Assembly: GCA_944381135.1 (NCBI GenBank)
Contig: CALWJY010000015.1
Location: forward strand, 62,001 to 126,000
From: an uncultured Clostridia bacterium
GTDB lineage: Bacteria; Bacillota; Clostridia; Christensenellales; UBA1242
Reading direction: 5' to 3'
Length of the DNA: 64,000 bases
Shown here: one piece after another, positions 55,057 to 63,933 of the stretch
Numbering within the stretch: position 1 is the stretch's first letter
How the letters are laid out: each line of letters begins with the position of its first letter
Program-made: the position numbers and the translations under genes
The notes under the pieces: generated by a model
The model's database searches: none
Told to the model about the DNA's origin: nothing
Seen by the model: only the letters and a program-made list of their open reading frames with translations

Positions 55057-55530
55057 TTACCACTTATAATGTGCAAATGCCTTGTTGGCTTCTGCCATTC
55101 TGTGCATTTCATCACGTCTTTTGATTGATGCACCTGTGTTGTTGTAGGCATCCAAAAGTTCGCCTGCAAGTTTTTCATCCATATTTCTTTCACCTGTTCT
55201 CTTTCTTGCATTGTTGACAATCCAACGAATTGCAAGAGTTTGACGGCGTTCTGGACGGATTTCCATAGGAACTTGATATGTTGCACCACCAACTCTGCGA
55301 CCTTTTGTTTCAAGCATAGGCTTCACATTTTCGATTGCAGTGAGGCAAACATCAAGAGGTTCAAGACTTGTTTTTTCTTTGATGATGTCAAATGCACCAT
55401 AAACAATTCTTTGAGCAAGACCTTTCTTTCCATTCATCATAACTTGGTTGATGAGTTTTGTGACAACCTTGCTTCCAAATTTTGGATCTGGCAAAACGTC
55501 CTTTTTCACTGGTCTATTTCTTCTTGGCAT
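55057..55530 (-). CDS. rpsG: 30S ribosomal protein S7
   Basis: A 157-residue S7 with [16 protein letters not shown] and [16 protein letters not shown]; normal length, primary 16S 3'-domain binder and often the str operon repressor. ATG 55530 after GGAG is used, not the longer frame to 55575. Confidence 0.97.
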   Translation of the reverse strand: MPRRNRPVKKDVLPDPKFGSKVVTKLINQVMMNGKKGLAQRIVYGAFDIIKEKTSLEPLDVCLTAIENVKPMLETKGRRVGGATYQVPMEIRPERRQTLAIRWIVNNARKRTGERNMDEKLAGELLDAYNNTGASIKRRDEMHRMAEANKAFAHYKW

Positions 55531-55655
55531 TGGTTTTTCTCCTTTTAACTCACGCTGTGAGAATTTGTGTTTCAATGCTCATATGAACATATTTTTTCAT
55601 CTTTCTTGCTTAAACAAAATTTAAGCAAATCCTGATTGGCTAAGTTTTTACGCAA

Positions 55656-56036
55656 TTATTTTCCTGCTTTTGGACGCTTTGCGCCATATTTGGAACGAGC
55701 TTGTTTTCTGTTTGCCACGCCAGCGGTGTCCAAAGTTCCGCGGATGATGTGATATCTCACACCAGGAAGGTCCTTAACACGCCCGCCACGAACAAGCACA
55801 ACGCTGTGTTCCTGCAAGTTGTGACCAATTCCAGGAATATAGCAAGTTCCTTCTTGACCATTTGAAAGTTTCACTCTGGCAATTTTTCTAAGAGCAGAGT
55901 TTGGCTTTTTAGGTGTTGCAGTTCTGACAGAAAGGCAAACACCACGTTTTTGTGGGCATTCATCAAGAAGTGGAGCTTTTTTCTTTTTCTCAAAAGTTTT
56001 TCTTCCTTTTCTGATTAATTGGTTGAATGTAGGCAT
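55656..56036 (-). CDS. rpsL: 30S ribosomal protein S12
   Basis: A 126-residue S12 with [40 protein letters not shown] and [17 protein letters not shown]. The residues linked to streptomycin resistance (K in TPKKPNS, K in VKDLPG) are wild-type-like. AAAGGAG before ATG 56036. First gene of the str cluster. Confidence 0.98.
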   Translation of the reverse strand: MPTFNQLIRKGRKTFEKKKKAPLLDECPQKRGVCLSVRTATPKKPNSALRKIARVKLSNGQEGTCYIPGIGHNLQEHSVVLVRGGRVKDLPGVRYHIIRGTLDTAGVANRKQARSKYGAKRPKAGK

Positions 56037-56452
56037 CTTTTTCTCCTTTTAAGGCACGCGTGCCATTTTGCCACCATGCCGAATTGACCAGTTTTAAATC
56101 TAAGTCTCCGATTTGTCATTTCCGTCTTGCCACTTGACAAAACAAAATTGACGCGAATTTTTGTTTTCGCGTCAATGAAAAATGCTTTTCCTTTTGAAAC
56201 ATGAACAACACTGATTGCAAAATTGCAACTTCAAGAAGACATCTTCTCGAATCGGTGGAGGTCAGTGACCCTTTTTAAGTTTTAAGTCAAACAAAGTTTA
56301 AATCAAAATTTTGTCTAACAAAACCTCAAAAATTTCCACCTGTTGTTTGTTTATGCTCTTAAACCCCTCCGCAACCATTCAAATTTGAAGCGGACAAGTT
56401 TCCGTTTGTGAAAACCACAAACCGCAAAGCACTGTTTCCGACAACGAAACAC
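56037..56452 (-). promoter_or_regulatory. long structured rpsL leader
   Basis: About 415 bases from the promoter to rpsL. Several stems are visible: GTTTGTGGTTTTCACAAAC, TTCGAGAAGATGTCTTCTTGAA, TTGCAATTTTGCAA, the palindrome GGTCACTGACC (56260-56270), and a terminator-like hairpin (separate entry). No open frame with a ribosome site. The rest of the gap up to 56594 holds the promoter and AT-rich DNA. Likely an attenuated leader for the str operon; the ligand is unknown. Confidence 0.55.
56139..56176 (-). terminator. terminator-like hairpin (candidate attenuator) in the rpsL leader
   Basis: Minus strand ATTGACGCGAA / TTCGCGTCAAT, 11 perfect pairs, 8-base loop, then TTTTGTTTTG. It lies about 105 bases before rpsL and well after the promoter, so it would stop transcription before the operon unless overcome. 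Confidence 0.7.
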
Positions 56453-56458
56453 GGCTCT

Positions 56459-56487
56459 ATTATATCTTTTCCGCCTCCCGTTGTCAA
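56459..56487 (-). promoter_or_regulatory. str operon (rpsL) promoter
   Basis: Perfect consensus on the minus strand: TTGACA (56482-56487), 17-bp GC-rich spacer, TATAAT (56459-56464). Confidence 0.9.
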
Positions 56488-56594
56488 GCGTTTTTCAGCA
56501 CTTTTTCACACTTTTTTGCACTTTTCCTCAAATGCTGACAGAACTATGTGAAAATTTCGTTTCAAATGTCAAAAATTTCAACTTAAAACCACCC

Positions 56595-59276
56595 TCATTT
56601 GTTGCGGTTTGGATTTTGTTTTAAATTTGAAGTGTTCTTCTTTTCAGAATTGCCACCGTCCCCTATGCGTCTTGCTTGTAAATACTTATTTTTTGAAATT
56701 CGGTTTGCACTTTTGTAATATTTTCTTCGTCTGTTTGCATATTCCTCAAGCCCTGCAATCAGTTTGTTTTTGGAAGCAATAAGTTCGTATGTTTTCAGTC
56801 CAACTTCGCTTCTGATTTCTCTGTTCGATTTCGATTCCAAGAAGAATTTGACAAAAACCTGCTTGTCTGCAACCTTTTTGACTGTTGGAAGAAAGTCTCG
56901 AACAATTTCAGTTGGGCTTCCAAATTGTTTCAGAAAGTTTTTGATGAATTCGTCTCTTTTCGAAAAATCTTTGCACCTGCCAACCGTTTCAATGGAAAGT
57001 TCTTCTGGCTCACTTTCATCATCCACAAATTGATATTCTCCAAGAGCATTCTTTTCAAAATCTTCAGAGTGCTTTTTGCCAAATTCTTTGCGTGCATAGA
57101 AACTTTCAACCTCTTTTTCAAAATCTGGGAAAGTTTGCTTCCATTCTTCAATCTGAGCATAAAGCATTTTGGTGATTTTGTCGACATAACTTGGTCCAGA
57201 CGTCTCTTTCAAGTTGAGCAATCGTCCAACTTTCGTGGCTGGAAGTCCGTTCAGGACATATTCCACAAAAACTGTTTTGTGTGCTGGCACTTCCAATTTT
57301 GAAGCAAACATTTCAAGCAGAAATTCCTTTCCACCATTGCGTGCAACAAACTCTTCACGCTTTCGCAAAGATGCTTTCATCTTAGTATTGATTCTTTTAT
57401 CTGCAAAAAGCCCGCGTGCCAAATTTTCTGCCCGCTCTTGAATCATGGCAAGTTCTTCAATGTTTGTGGCTTCAAGTTTTTCACGCAAAATTTTCTCTGC
57501 AGTGACGATGTTTGGAGCTCCAAGCCCCTCCTTTTCCGCCATGGCAGAAATGGAGTCATATTGTGGTGAAAGATAGAGTTTTTCGAAGACAAGTTTCTGC
57601 GTGCCACTCAAAATTGGCATGAATAATTTTCTGAGTTTAAGCACTCCGCCATGCTTTTCCACAAATTCTTGACGCTCCTTCATAGCATCAAGTTTTGAAA
57701 TGTTGATGTTTGAAACACTGCCACCAAAACGCTCGGCATTGTCCACCATGCTGACAAGAAGTTCAAAATCGGTGGAGGCAAGTTTGTCAAGCACTTTGCT
57801 GTATGCCATTTGAAAGTTTTGAGGTGAGATTCCGCAAATTTTTGCAAGGTCCGCCTTTGATTGACCTTCAAACTGCAAAATTGCAAAAGTGAAAACCTTT
57901 TGTTCTCTTTCTGGAAGGTTTGGCAGAAAATATTTTGCCAAAAATGCCCTGCCACCAAACTCTTCAATCAATCTTTCGTTTCTGTTAACTGCTTGAATTT
58001 GCCTTTGTGAAAGTGGTTTAATTTTTTCGGCAATAATTTTACCTCTTTGCAAAGCAATTTCCATCTTTTTTATGATTATGCCTTGCACCTGCTGTCTGTC
58101 CATTCCAACCAATGAGATTGGGTTGTAGAGCATCTTCTCAAAAACATCTCTTTGACCCTGTGGAAGTGAATTTTTGAATTGCAAAATTCCGTCAAGTCCA
58201 AAAACTTTTCGAAATTCAATGATGACTTTGTTGTTTCTTTCATATACTTTTCTGCTTTTGTTGTTTTGCAATTCAATACGCCTAAGGTCGACATCCGTTT
58301 GTGTCACACCCTCTTTCATTAAATTTTCAAGTTTTGTCATCACCGAATCAAGCAAAAGGTAAACATATTGCCTTGAGCAGTTCATGACAAGCGCCACATC
58401 TTCCATTGTCATTTCTTCAATGAAATAATGTTCAATCAATTCTTGTTCTCGCTTTGGAAAAAGTGGCAAAATTTCGTTTTTGATTCGGTCAAATTCCATT
58501 TTGTCAACAAGCTGTCCTTCCGTGATTGCTCTTGAGTCTGCAAGCATGTCCAAACGCGTTGTTTCAGACTCGTCTTGCTTGTTGTTTTTGAGTGGCTCGT
58601 CCAAACTTATGGCATTATGATTGCTCTGTCTTTTCTGTCTTATGTCATAAGATTTAATCTGCTTGAAACGGCGGTCCAAACATCTCCAAGCAAAAGTTGA
58701 AAATTGGAATTCATATTTTTCATAGTCAAATTTATTCACTGCTTTCTGAATTGTGAAAATTCCCTCTTGAAAAGCGTCTTCCCAATCAAAAGAAACAGAC
58801 GGAACAAAAAAGCCACTTGACACAGCCTTGTTGACAAATGTTGCCACCAGCCTCATGTTGCCATAAACCACCTTGTCGCGAGCCTTTGTGTCGCCCGTCT
58901 CTTTGAATTCTTTGATGAGCCTGATTGTCTCATCTTTGTCAAGTTTTGGAGGCAAAGAGTTCCAAATTCTAAGTGCACTCTTTCTGTCGTCCTCTTTTTT
59001 GAAACTCTTTTTCAAAGAATCGTCAAAACTTTCATTCCCAGCCAAAAATCTTTCAACTTCTTTTTCATCAAAAACAATCAAATCTTCGTCGATGGCCTCG
59101 TCAAAATCAATTGAAGTGTCCATTTCCACGACGTCAACATCGTCAAAATCGTCTAAATCTTCCTCAGAAAAATCGTCCTCGGCATAAAGTTTGTTTTTCT
59201 TTTCATCAAACATGGTTTGGTAAACTCTTTCGTTTCCATCATTCGACATAAGTCTGTCATAATCGCTCTTTTTCAT
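56595..59276 (-). CDS. large sigma-70-like protein with about five extra C-terminal region-4-like modules, 893 aa
   Basis: An acidic N-terminus (residues 1-95, Asp/Glu-rich) is followed by a recognisable sigma-70 core: region 2 at about 118-212 (GNMRLVATFVNKA, DWEDAFQEGIFTIQKAVNKF, EFQFSTFAWRCLDRR) and region 4 at about 268-325 (LFPKREQELIEHYFIEEMTM, then NCSRQYVYLLLD). After this come five homologous segments near 345-415, 434-505, 534-610, 640-715 and 773-850. Each has (R/K)xxFxxxxGG, FLPxL, a QKVF-like helix and an HTH-like stretch. The end is very basic. ATG 59276 is fixed by GAGGA seven bases upstream. No typical region 3. It lies after ligA and before the str operon. A transcription initiation factor or regulator is likely; target promoters unknown. 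Confidence 0.8.
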   Translation of the reverse strand: MKKSDYDRLMSNDGNERVYQTMFDEKKNKLYAEDDFSEEDLDDFDDVDVVEMDTSIDFDEAIDEDLIVFDEKEVERFLAGNESFDDSLKKSFKKEDDRKSALRIWNSLPPKLDKDETIRLIKEFKETGDTKARDKVVYGNMRLVATFVNKAVSSGFFVPSVSFDWEDAFQEGIFTIQKAVNKFDYEKYEFQFSTFAWRCLDRRFKQIKSYDIRQKRQSNHNAISLDEPLKNNKQDESETTRLDMLADSRAITEGQLVDKMEFDRIKNEILPLFPKREQELIEHYFIEEMTMEDVALVMNCSRQYVYLLLDSVMTKLENLMKEGVTQTDVDLRRIELQNNKSRKVYERNNKVIIEFRKVFGLDGILQFKNSLPQGQRDVFEKMLYNPISLVGMDRQQVQGIIIKKMEIALQRGKIIAEKIKPLSQRQIQAVNRNERLIEEFGGRAFLAKYFLPNLPEREQKVFTFAILQFEGQSKADLAKICGISPQNFQMAYSKVLDKLASTDFELLVSMVDNAERFGGSVSNINISKLDAMKERQEFVEKHGGVLKLRKLFMPILSGTQKLVFEKLYLSPQYDSISAMAEKEGLGAPNIVTAEKILREKLEATNIEELAMIQERAENLARGLFADKRINTKMKASLRKREEFVARNGGKEFLLEMFASKLEVPAHKTVFVEYVLNGLPATKVGRLLNLKETSGPSYVDKITKMLYAQIEEWKQTFPDFEKEVESFYARKEFGKKHSEDFEKNALGEYQFVDDESEPEELSIETVGRCKDFSKRDEFIKNFLKQFGSPTEIVRDFLPTVKKVADKQVFVKFFLESKSNREIRSEVGLKTYELIASKNKLIAGLEEYANRRRKYYKSANRISKNKYLQARRIGDGGNSEKKNTSNLKQNPNRNK

Positions 59277-59395
59277 CCGCACATCCTCTTGAAAACCATT
59301 CTATCATTCTTGGCACCATTTGTCAAGATGAATTTTTAAAGAATTTTCATTTCACAAACATGAATTCTCATCAAAAAGATGAATGTAGCGATATG

Positions 59396-59530
59396 AAAAA
59401 AGGGTCACTGACCCTTGAACAACAATTAAATAAAAAGGGTCACTGACCCTCATTGACTCGCAGCCAAATTGAACATCAAAAAATAAACAAAAAGGGTCGA
59501 AGACCCTCAATGCCCCTCACTGACCCTCAA
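59396..59530. repeat. cluster of AGGGTCASTGACCCT palindromes after ligA
   Basis: Three full copies (59396-59416, 59432-59450, 59489-59508), the third with GAA in the centre, plus a half copy over the ligA stop codon (59511-59530). Read on the minus strand each is a short hairpin followed by TTTTT, so they can act as stacked ligA terminators. Confidence 0.7.
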
Positions 59531-61604
59531 TCATTTTCATAAATTCATCTTCGCTGATGATTTTCACGCCAAGCGCCTTTGCCTTGTCAAGTTTGCTTCC
59601 CGCTTCCTCGCCCGCCAAAACATAGGAGGTGTTTTTGGAAACGGAAGATGCCGTCTTTCCGCCGTTTTCTTCAATGATTTGCGTCATTTCCGCTCTTGTG
59701 TGGTTTGCAAGTGTGCCCGTTAAAACAAAGGTCAGTCCCGAAAGTTTATCCGACTTCGCCTCTTCCACATCCATAATTTTGACGCCAACATCCAAAAGAC
59801 GCTCAATCTCTTTCAAGTTGTCGTCATTTTTGAAAAAGTCCACAATGTTTTGCGCAATCACTTCTCCAACATCTTCCACGCTGTCCACTTCTTCAAATGT
59901 GGCGGCTTTCAGGTTGTTTAAATTTTTGAAAACTCTTGCCAAATCTTTGGCGGTCTTAATTCCAACCTCACTTATGCCAAGCCCATAAAGGAAGCGAAAA
60001 AGTTCAATATGTTTGCTTTTTTCCAAACTTTTCAACACATTTTCTGCCTTTTTGTCCTGAAATTTCTCCAAGCCCACAAGTTGCGCTTTGGTGAGAGAAT
60101 ATAGGTCAGAAAAATGCCTCAACCCCAAATCGTCATAAAATTGGATGATGGTCTTTTCAGACAGCCCCTCAATGTTGAATGCCTCACGGCTGACAAAGTG
60201 CGTCAGTCTTGCCACAATTTGTTCTTTGCAACCGTCATGGTTTGGGCAGAACACAAGCGGACCTTTTTTGACAAGTTTTGTGTTGCAACAAGGGCAGAAT
60301 TTTGGCTCTTCAATCGGAACAGAATTTTCAAATTTTTCCGCCAAGCCCAAAACCTCAGGAATAACCTCGTTTGAGCGCCTGATGAACACACGGCTTTTCA
60401 AAAAGACATTCTTCTTTCGGATGTCGTCAATGTTGTTGAGGGTTGCACGGCTGATTGTTGCGCCAGCAAGTTCGACAGGCTCCAAAATGGCTGTTGGCGT
60501 CACTTTTCCGCTTCTGCCCACCTGCCAAACAACATCTTTAAGCATGGTGGAAACTTCTTCCGCCTCAAACTTGAACGCCATTGCCCACTTTGGAAATTTG
60601 TTGGTGTAGCCAATTTCCTCACGCGGTGCAATTTCGTTGAGTTTAATCACCATTCCGTCAATCATGACATCCAAATTGTCTTTGACGCGGTCAATTTCGT
60701 CAATGCATTCTTCCGCTTCCTTTGCGGTCTTCACAATCTTGAACAAATCGCCCGTTTTGAAGCCATTTTCGACAATAAACTTGTGCATTTCCTCTTGAGT
60801 TGAAAACCTCTTCCCCTCGCAAAGAAGCACATCATAGCAAAAAAAGTCCAATTGCCTTTTTGCCGTCTCTTTTGGGTCAAGGTTCCGAATTGCCCCAGCC
60901 ACACCATTTCGCGGATTCTTCAAAGCCTCGGAAGCGGTTTTGTTATATTTTTTGAAACTTGAGTTTGTCATCATTCCTTCACCGCGCAAAATTAAGCGGT
61001 TTTTGAAAGGAATTTCCAGCGGAACACTTCGAATTGTCCTCACTTGTTCCGTCACATCTTCACCAATTTCGCCATTTCCGCGCGTGGTGGCACTTTTAAA
61101 TTTTCCGTTTTCATATTCCGTCACAATTGTCAGTCCGTCAAATTTATATTCCACCGCAAAGGTCGGGGTTTTGACATATTTTTTCATGTCGGCAAAAAAA
61201 CTTTCAAGGTCGGCAAAATTTCGGACCTTGTTCATGGAATAGAGCCTCACCTCGTGCTTTTTCTTGACAAAACGCTCCAAAACATCACCGCCCACACGCT
61301 GAGTTGGCGAGTTTGGCAAGATGACGCCAAGTTCTTTCTCAAAGTCCAAAAGTTCGTCATAGAGCGCGTCATATTCCTTGTCTGAAATGGTTGGGTTGTC
61401 AAGTTCATAATAGTTTCGGTTGTGCACCAAAATTTCGTCCACAAGCGCACGCATGCGCTCCATTTTTGCCTGTCTTTCAGCATCCATTTTCTCGTTCTCG
61501 TCAGAAGTGTTTGTTGAAAAAACCTCGTTTGAAAACATGTTCATCTGAGAAGTTTCAACACTTTGTTTTTGATTGGTTTTCTGCCCTCTTGCTTTTTCAC
61601 TCAT
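59517..61604 (-). CDS. ligA: NAD-dependent DNA ligase LigA
   Basis: A 695-residue ligase for Okazaki fragments and repair. An N-terminal extension of about 45 residues with QMNMF precedes domain Ia (RNYYELDNPTISDKEYD). Adenylation Lys is in VEYKFDGLTI (near 130); OB fold, zinc finger (CPCCNTKL...CPNHDGC), four HhH motifs and a BRCT domain (LSGLTFVLTGTLANHTRAEM) follow. ATG 61604 after GGAGG overlaps the pcrA end by 8 bases. Confidence 0.97.
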   Translation of the reverse strand: MSEKARGQKTNQKQSVETSQMNMFSNEVFSTNTSDENEKMDAERQAKMERMRALVDEILVHNRNYYELDNPTISDKEYDALYDELLDFEKELGVILPNSPTQRVGGDVLERFVKKKHEVRLYSMNKVRNFADLESFFADMKKYVKTPTFAVEYKFDGLTIVTEYENGKFKSATTRGNGEIGEDVTEQVRTIRSVPLEIPFKNRLILRGEGMMTNSSFKKYNKTASEALKNPRNGVAGAIRNLDPKETAKRQLDFFCYDVLLCEGKRFSTQEEMHKFIVENGFKTGDLFKIVKTAKEAEECIDEIDRVKDNLDVMIDGMVIKLNEIAPREEIGYTNKFPKWAMAFKFEAEEVSTMLKDVVWQVGRSGKVTPTAILEPVELAGATISRATLNNIDDIRKKNVFLKSRVFIRRSNEVIPEVLGLAEKFENSVPIEEPKFCPCCNTKLVKKGPLVFCPNHDGCKEQIVARLTHFVSREAFNIEGLSEKTIIQFYDDLGLRHFSDLYSLTKAQLVGLEKFQDKKAENVLKSLEKSKHIELFRFLYGLGISEVGIKTAKDLARVFKNLNNLKAATFEEVDSVEDVGEVIAQNIVDFFKNDDNLKEIERLLDVGVKIMDVEEAKSDKLSGLTFVLTGTLANHTRAEMTQIIEENGGKTASSVSKNTSYVLAGEEAGSKLDKAKALGVKIISEDEFMKMIEGQ

Positions 61605-63717
61605 CTTCCACCTCCAACTTTTCAAGTTTTGCCATGTTGAGCATCAAACTTTTCTTTCCAATGTCATGAAAATCAATGTCCGCAACAAGCCCATCGTCCG
61701 AAATGCTTAAAATCTTTCCAATTCCGAAACGCGCGTGCGAAACAATGTCGCCCGGCATGAAACCAGAGTCAAAAACCTCTTTCTTCTCCGCTTGGACAAA
61801 ATCGTTGGAAACAATCTTGGTGCGCTTTTTGTCCACAATTCCAAGTTCGGAAAGAAATCTGCTTGGCGCTTGAAAGTTGCTTTTTCCATACATATATCTT
61901 TTCGCTGTGTAGGAAAGATAGATTCTCTCTTCTGCCCTCGTGATTGCCACATACATCAATCTGCGCTCTTCCTCCATTTCGGAATTGGAATAGGTTGCGC
62001 GCGAAAGCGGAAAAATGCCCTCTTCCAGCCCCACAACAAAGACCACACGAAATTCCAGCCCCTTCACCGAATGAATTGTTGAAAGTGTGACAACACCATT
62101 TTCTTGAATTTGGTCGGTGTCAGTTTTCAGCATAACCTCAGCCAAATAGTCCGAAAGCGTTGCGCCCTCGTTGTCTTTTTCATATTCCTGCACGCCCGCA
62201 AGCAAACTGTCAATGTTGCCAAGTTTGTTGATTGCCTCTTCGTCCTTGCCCGCATATGCCTCTTCAATTCCAAACACTCGCACCACCTTTTTGACAAAGT
62301 CGAAAATGGAAATTTTGCCCAATTCCTCTTTAAGTGTGCGTATGTTTTGGACAAATTTTTCAAGTTTTGGGAAATATTTTGAAAATTTAAACCTCTCGCT
62401 CAAAAGATAGGAAAGAAGCATCTCTTGTCCTGCCTCTTCTTGCAGTTTTTGCATTGCAACATCACCAATTCCGCGCTTTGGAAAGTTGATGATTTTCAGA
62501 AGCGAAATTTCGTCCTTTTCATTGACGAAAATGGAAAGATAGGACAAAATCATCCGAATTTCTGCCCTGTCATAAAATTTGAAACCGCCATAGAGTTTGT
62601 ATGGAATGCCAAACGCCATCATTCCCTCTTCAAGAGGTCTTGAAAGCGCATTCACACGCATAAGCACAGCAAAATCGTCATAAGAAAAACCCTCGCTTAT
62701 AAGGTCGGAAATGGTTTTGGCAACAAAAAGCGCCTCGTCACGCTCGTCAAACGCCGAATACACCACCGGCCCCTCGCCGTCCTCCTTGTCTGTCCACAAA
62801 TTTTTGTCCAACCTTTCATGATTGTTGGAAATCACATTGTTGGCAAGTTTCAAGATGTTTTTTGTCGAACGATAGTTTCTTTCAAGTTTAAACACTTTCA
62901 CATTGTCGAAATCTTTTTTCAGGTTGAAAATGTTGTGGAAGTTTGCTCCGCGCCAAGAATATATGCATTGGTCCTCATCGCCCACAACAAAGAGGTTTCC
63001 ATGCTCACTGCACATAAGCCTGATGAGTTTATATTGCACAAGGTTTGTGTCTTGAAATTCGTCCACCAAAATGTATTGAAAGCGGTCGGCATACTTGTGC
63101 AAAACGCTTCGATAGTTCAAAAACAGAAAGAGGGTTTTGTTCAAAAGGTCGTCAAAATCAAGCGCGTTGTTTTTGTGGAGATGTTCCTCATATTCCTCGC
63201 AAATCCGCTTGTAAATTTTCAAGTCTTTGTTGTGCTGAAATTCCTCCAAAGCGGAGAAATATTCCTCAATGTCCAAGCCCTTGTTTTTGATGTTGTCAAG
63301 ATGAGTGGAAACCTTGTCTTTTTCGGCGTCATCAAGGTTGTGTTCTTTCAAAATGTCCTTGATGATTTTGTCTCTGTCCGCCTCAGCAATTATGGTGAAA
63401 TTTTTGTTATATCCATCCAAAAAATCGATGTTTTCGCGCAAAATTCGCACGCACATAGAGTGAAAGGTTGAAATCCAAATGTTGCAGTTGCACATGGCTT
63501 TCACACGCTCTTTCATCTCGTTGGTTGCCTTGTTTGTGAAAGTGATTGCCAAAATGCTGTATGGCGAAACACCATGCTCCAGCAAATAGCAAATTCGGTG
63601 CGTCAAAAGACGCGTCTTGCCACTGCCCGCACCAGCAGTCACCAAAACAACGCCGTCGGTTTCAAGAAGTGCTTTTTTTTGTTCGTCATTCAAACTTTCA
63701 AAGTCATAGTTTTTCAT
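61597..63717 (-). CDS. pcrA: ATP-dependent DNA helicase PcrA/UvrD
   Basis: A 706-residue SF1A helicase. Motif I AGAGSGKT, Ia FTNKATNEM, II VDEFQDTN, III GDEDQCIYSWRGA, IV RNYRST, V STIHSVKGLEF, VI YVAITRAEERIYLS. C-terminal tail with SHARFGIGKILS (the Tudor-like PcrA domain that touches RNA polymerase). ATG 63717 has no ribosome site; TATCAT lies eight bases upstream, so the 5' UTR would be about two bases. Operon pcrA-ligA. Confidence 0.96.
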   Translation of the reverse strand: MKNYDFESLNDEQKKALLETDGVVLVTAGAGSGKTRLLTHRICYLLEHGVSPYSILAITFTNKATNEMKERVKAMCNCNIWISTFHSMCVRILRENIDFLDGYNKNFTIIAEADRDKIIKDILKEHNLDDAEKDKVSTHLDNIKNKGLDIEEYFSALEEFQHNKDLKIYKRICEEYEEHLHKNNALDFDDLLNKTLFLFLNYRSVLHKYADRFQYILVDEFQDTNLVQYKLIRLMCSEHGNLFVVGDEDQCIYSWRGANFHNIFNLKKDFDNVKVFKLERNYRSTKNILKLANNVISNNHERLDKNLWTDKEDGEGPVVYSAFDERDEALFVAKTISDLISEGFSYDDFAVLMRVNALSRPLEEGMMAFGIPYKLYGGFKFYDRAEIRMILSYLSIFVNEKDEISLLKIINFPKRGIGDVAMQKLQEEAGQEMLLSYLLSERFKFSKYFPKLEKFVQNIRTLKEELGKISIFDFVKKVVRVFGIEEAYAGKDEEAINKLGNIDSLLAGVQEYEKDNEGATLSDYLAEVMLKTDTDQIQENGVVTLSTIHSVKGLEFRVVFVVGLEEGIFPLSRATYSNSEMEEERRLMYVAITRAEERIYLSYTAKRYMYGKSNFQAPSRFLSELGIVDKKRTKIVSNDFVQAEKKEVFDSGFMPGDIVSHARFGIGKILSISDDGLVADIDFHDIGKKSLMLNMAKLEKLEVEDE

Positions 63718-63725
63718 ATGAGAAT

Positions 63726-63753
63726 ATGATATCACAAATCTCAAAATTTGCAA
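63726..63753 (-). promoter_or_regulatory. pcrA-ligA promoter
   Basis: Minus strand TTGCAA (63748-63753), 16-bp spacer ending TTTGTGA, TATCAT (63726-63731). Confidence 0.65.
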
Positions 63754-63882
63754 AACAAAGACAAACATTTTCGCGTCTTATTTTGTTTTGTTTCAATTCT
63801 TTTAAATTTAATCATTCAACGCAATTTTTCACATCAAACAAGTTTTCACATTCAAAACATTCTCAACAAGCAACTTGAACAA

Positions 63883-63906
63883 TAAAAAAAGTGGCACTGT
63901 CACCAC
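63883..63906 (-). terminator. terminator of the gene at the right edge
   Basis: Minus strand AGTGG...CCACT (with further GTGA/TGAC complementarity), 7-base loop, then seven T; 28 bases after the stop at 63934. Confidence 0.7.
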
Positions 63907-63933
63907 TACCACCCAACAATGCAAATCTCCGCT

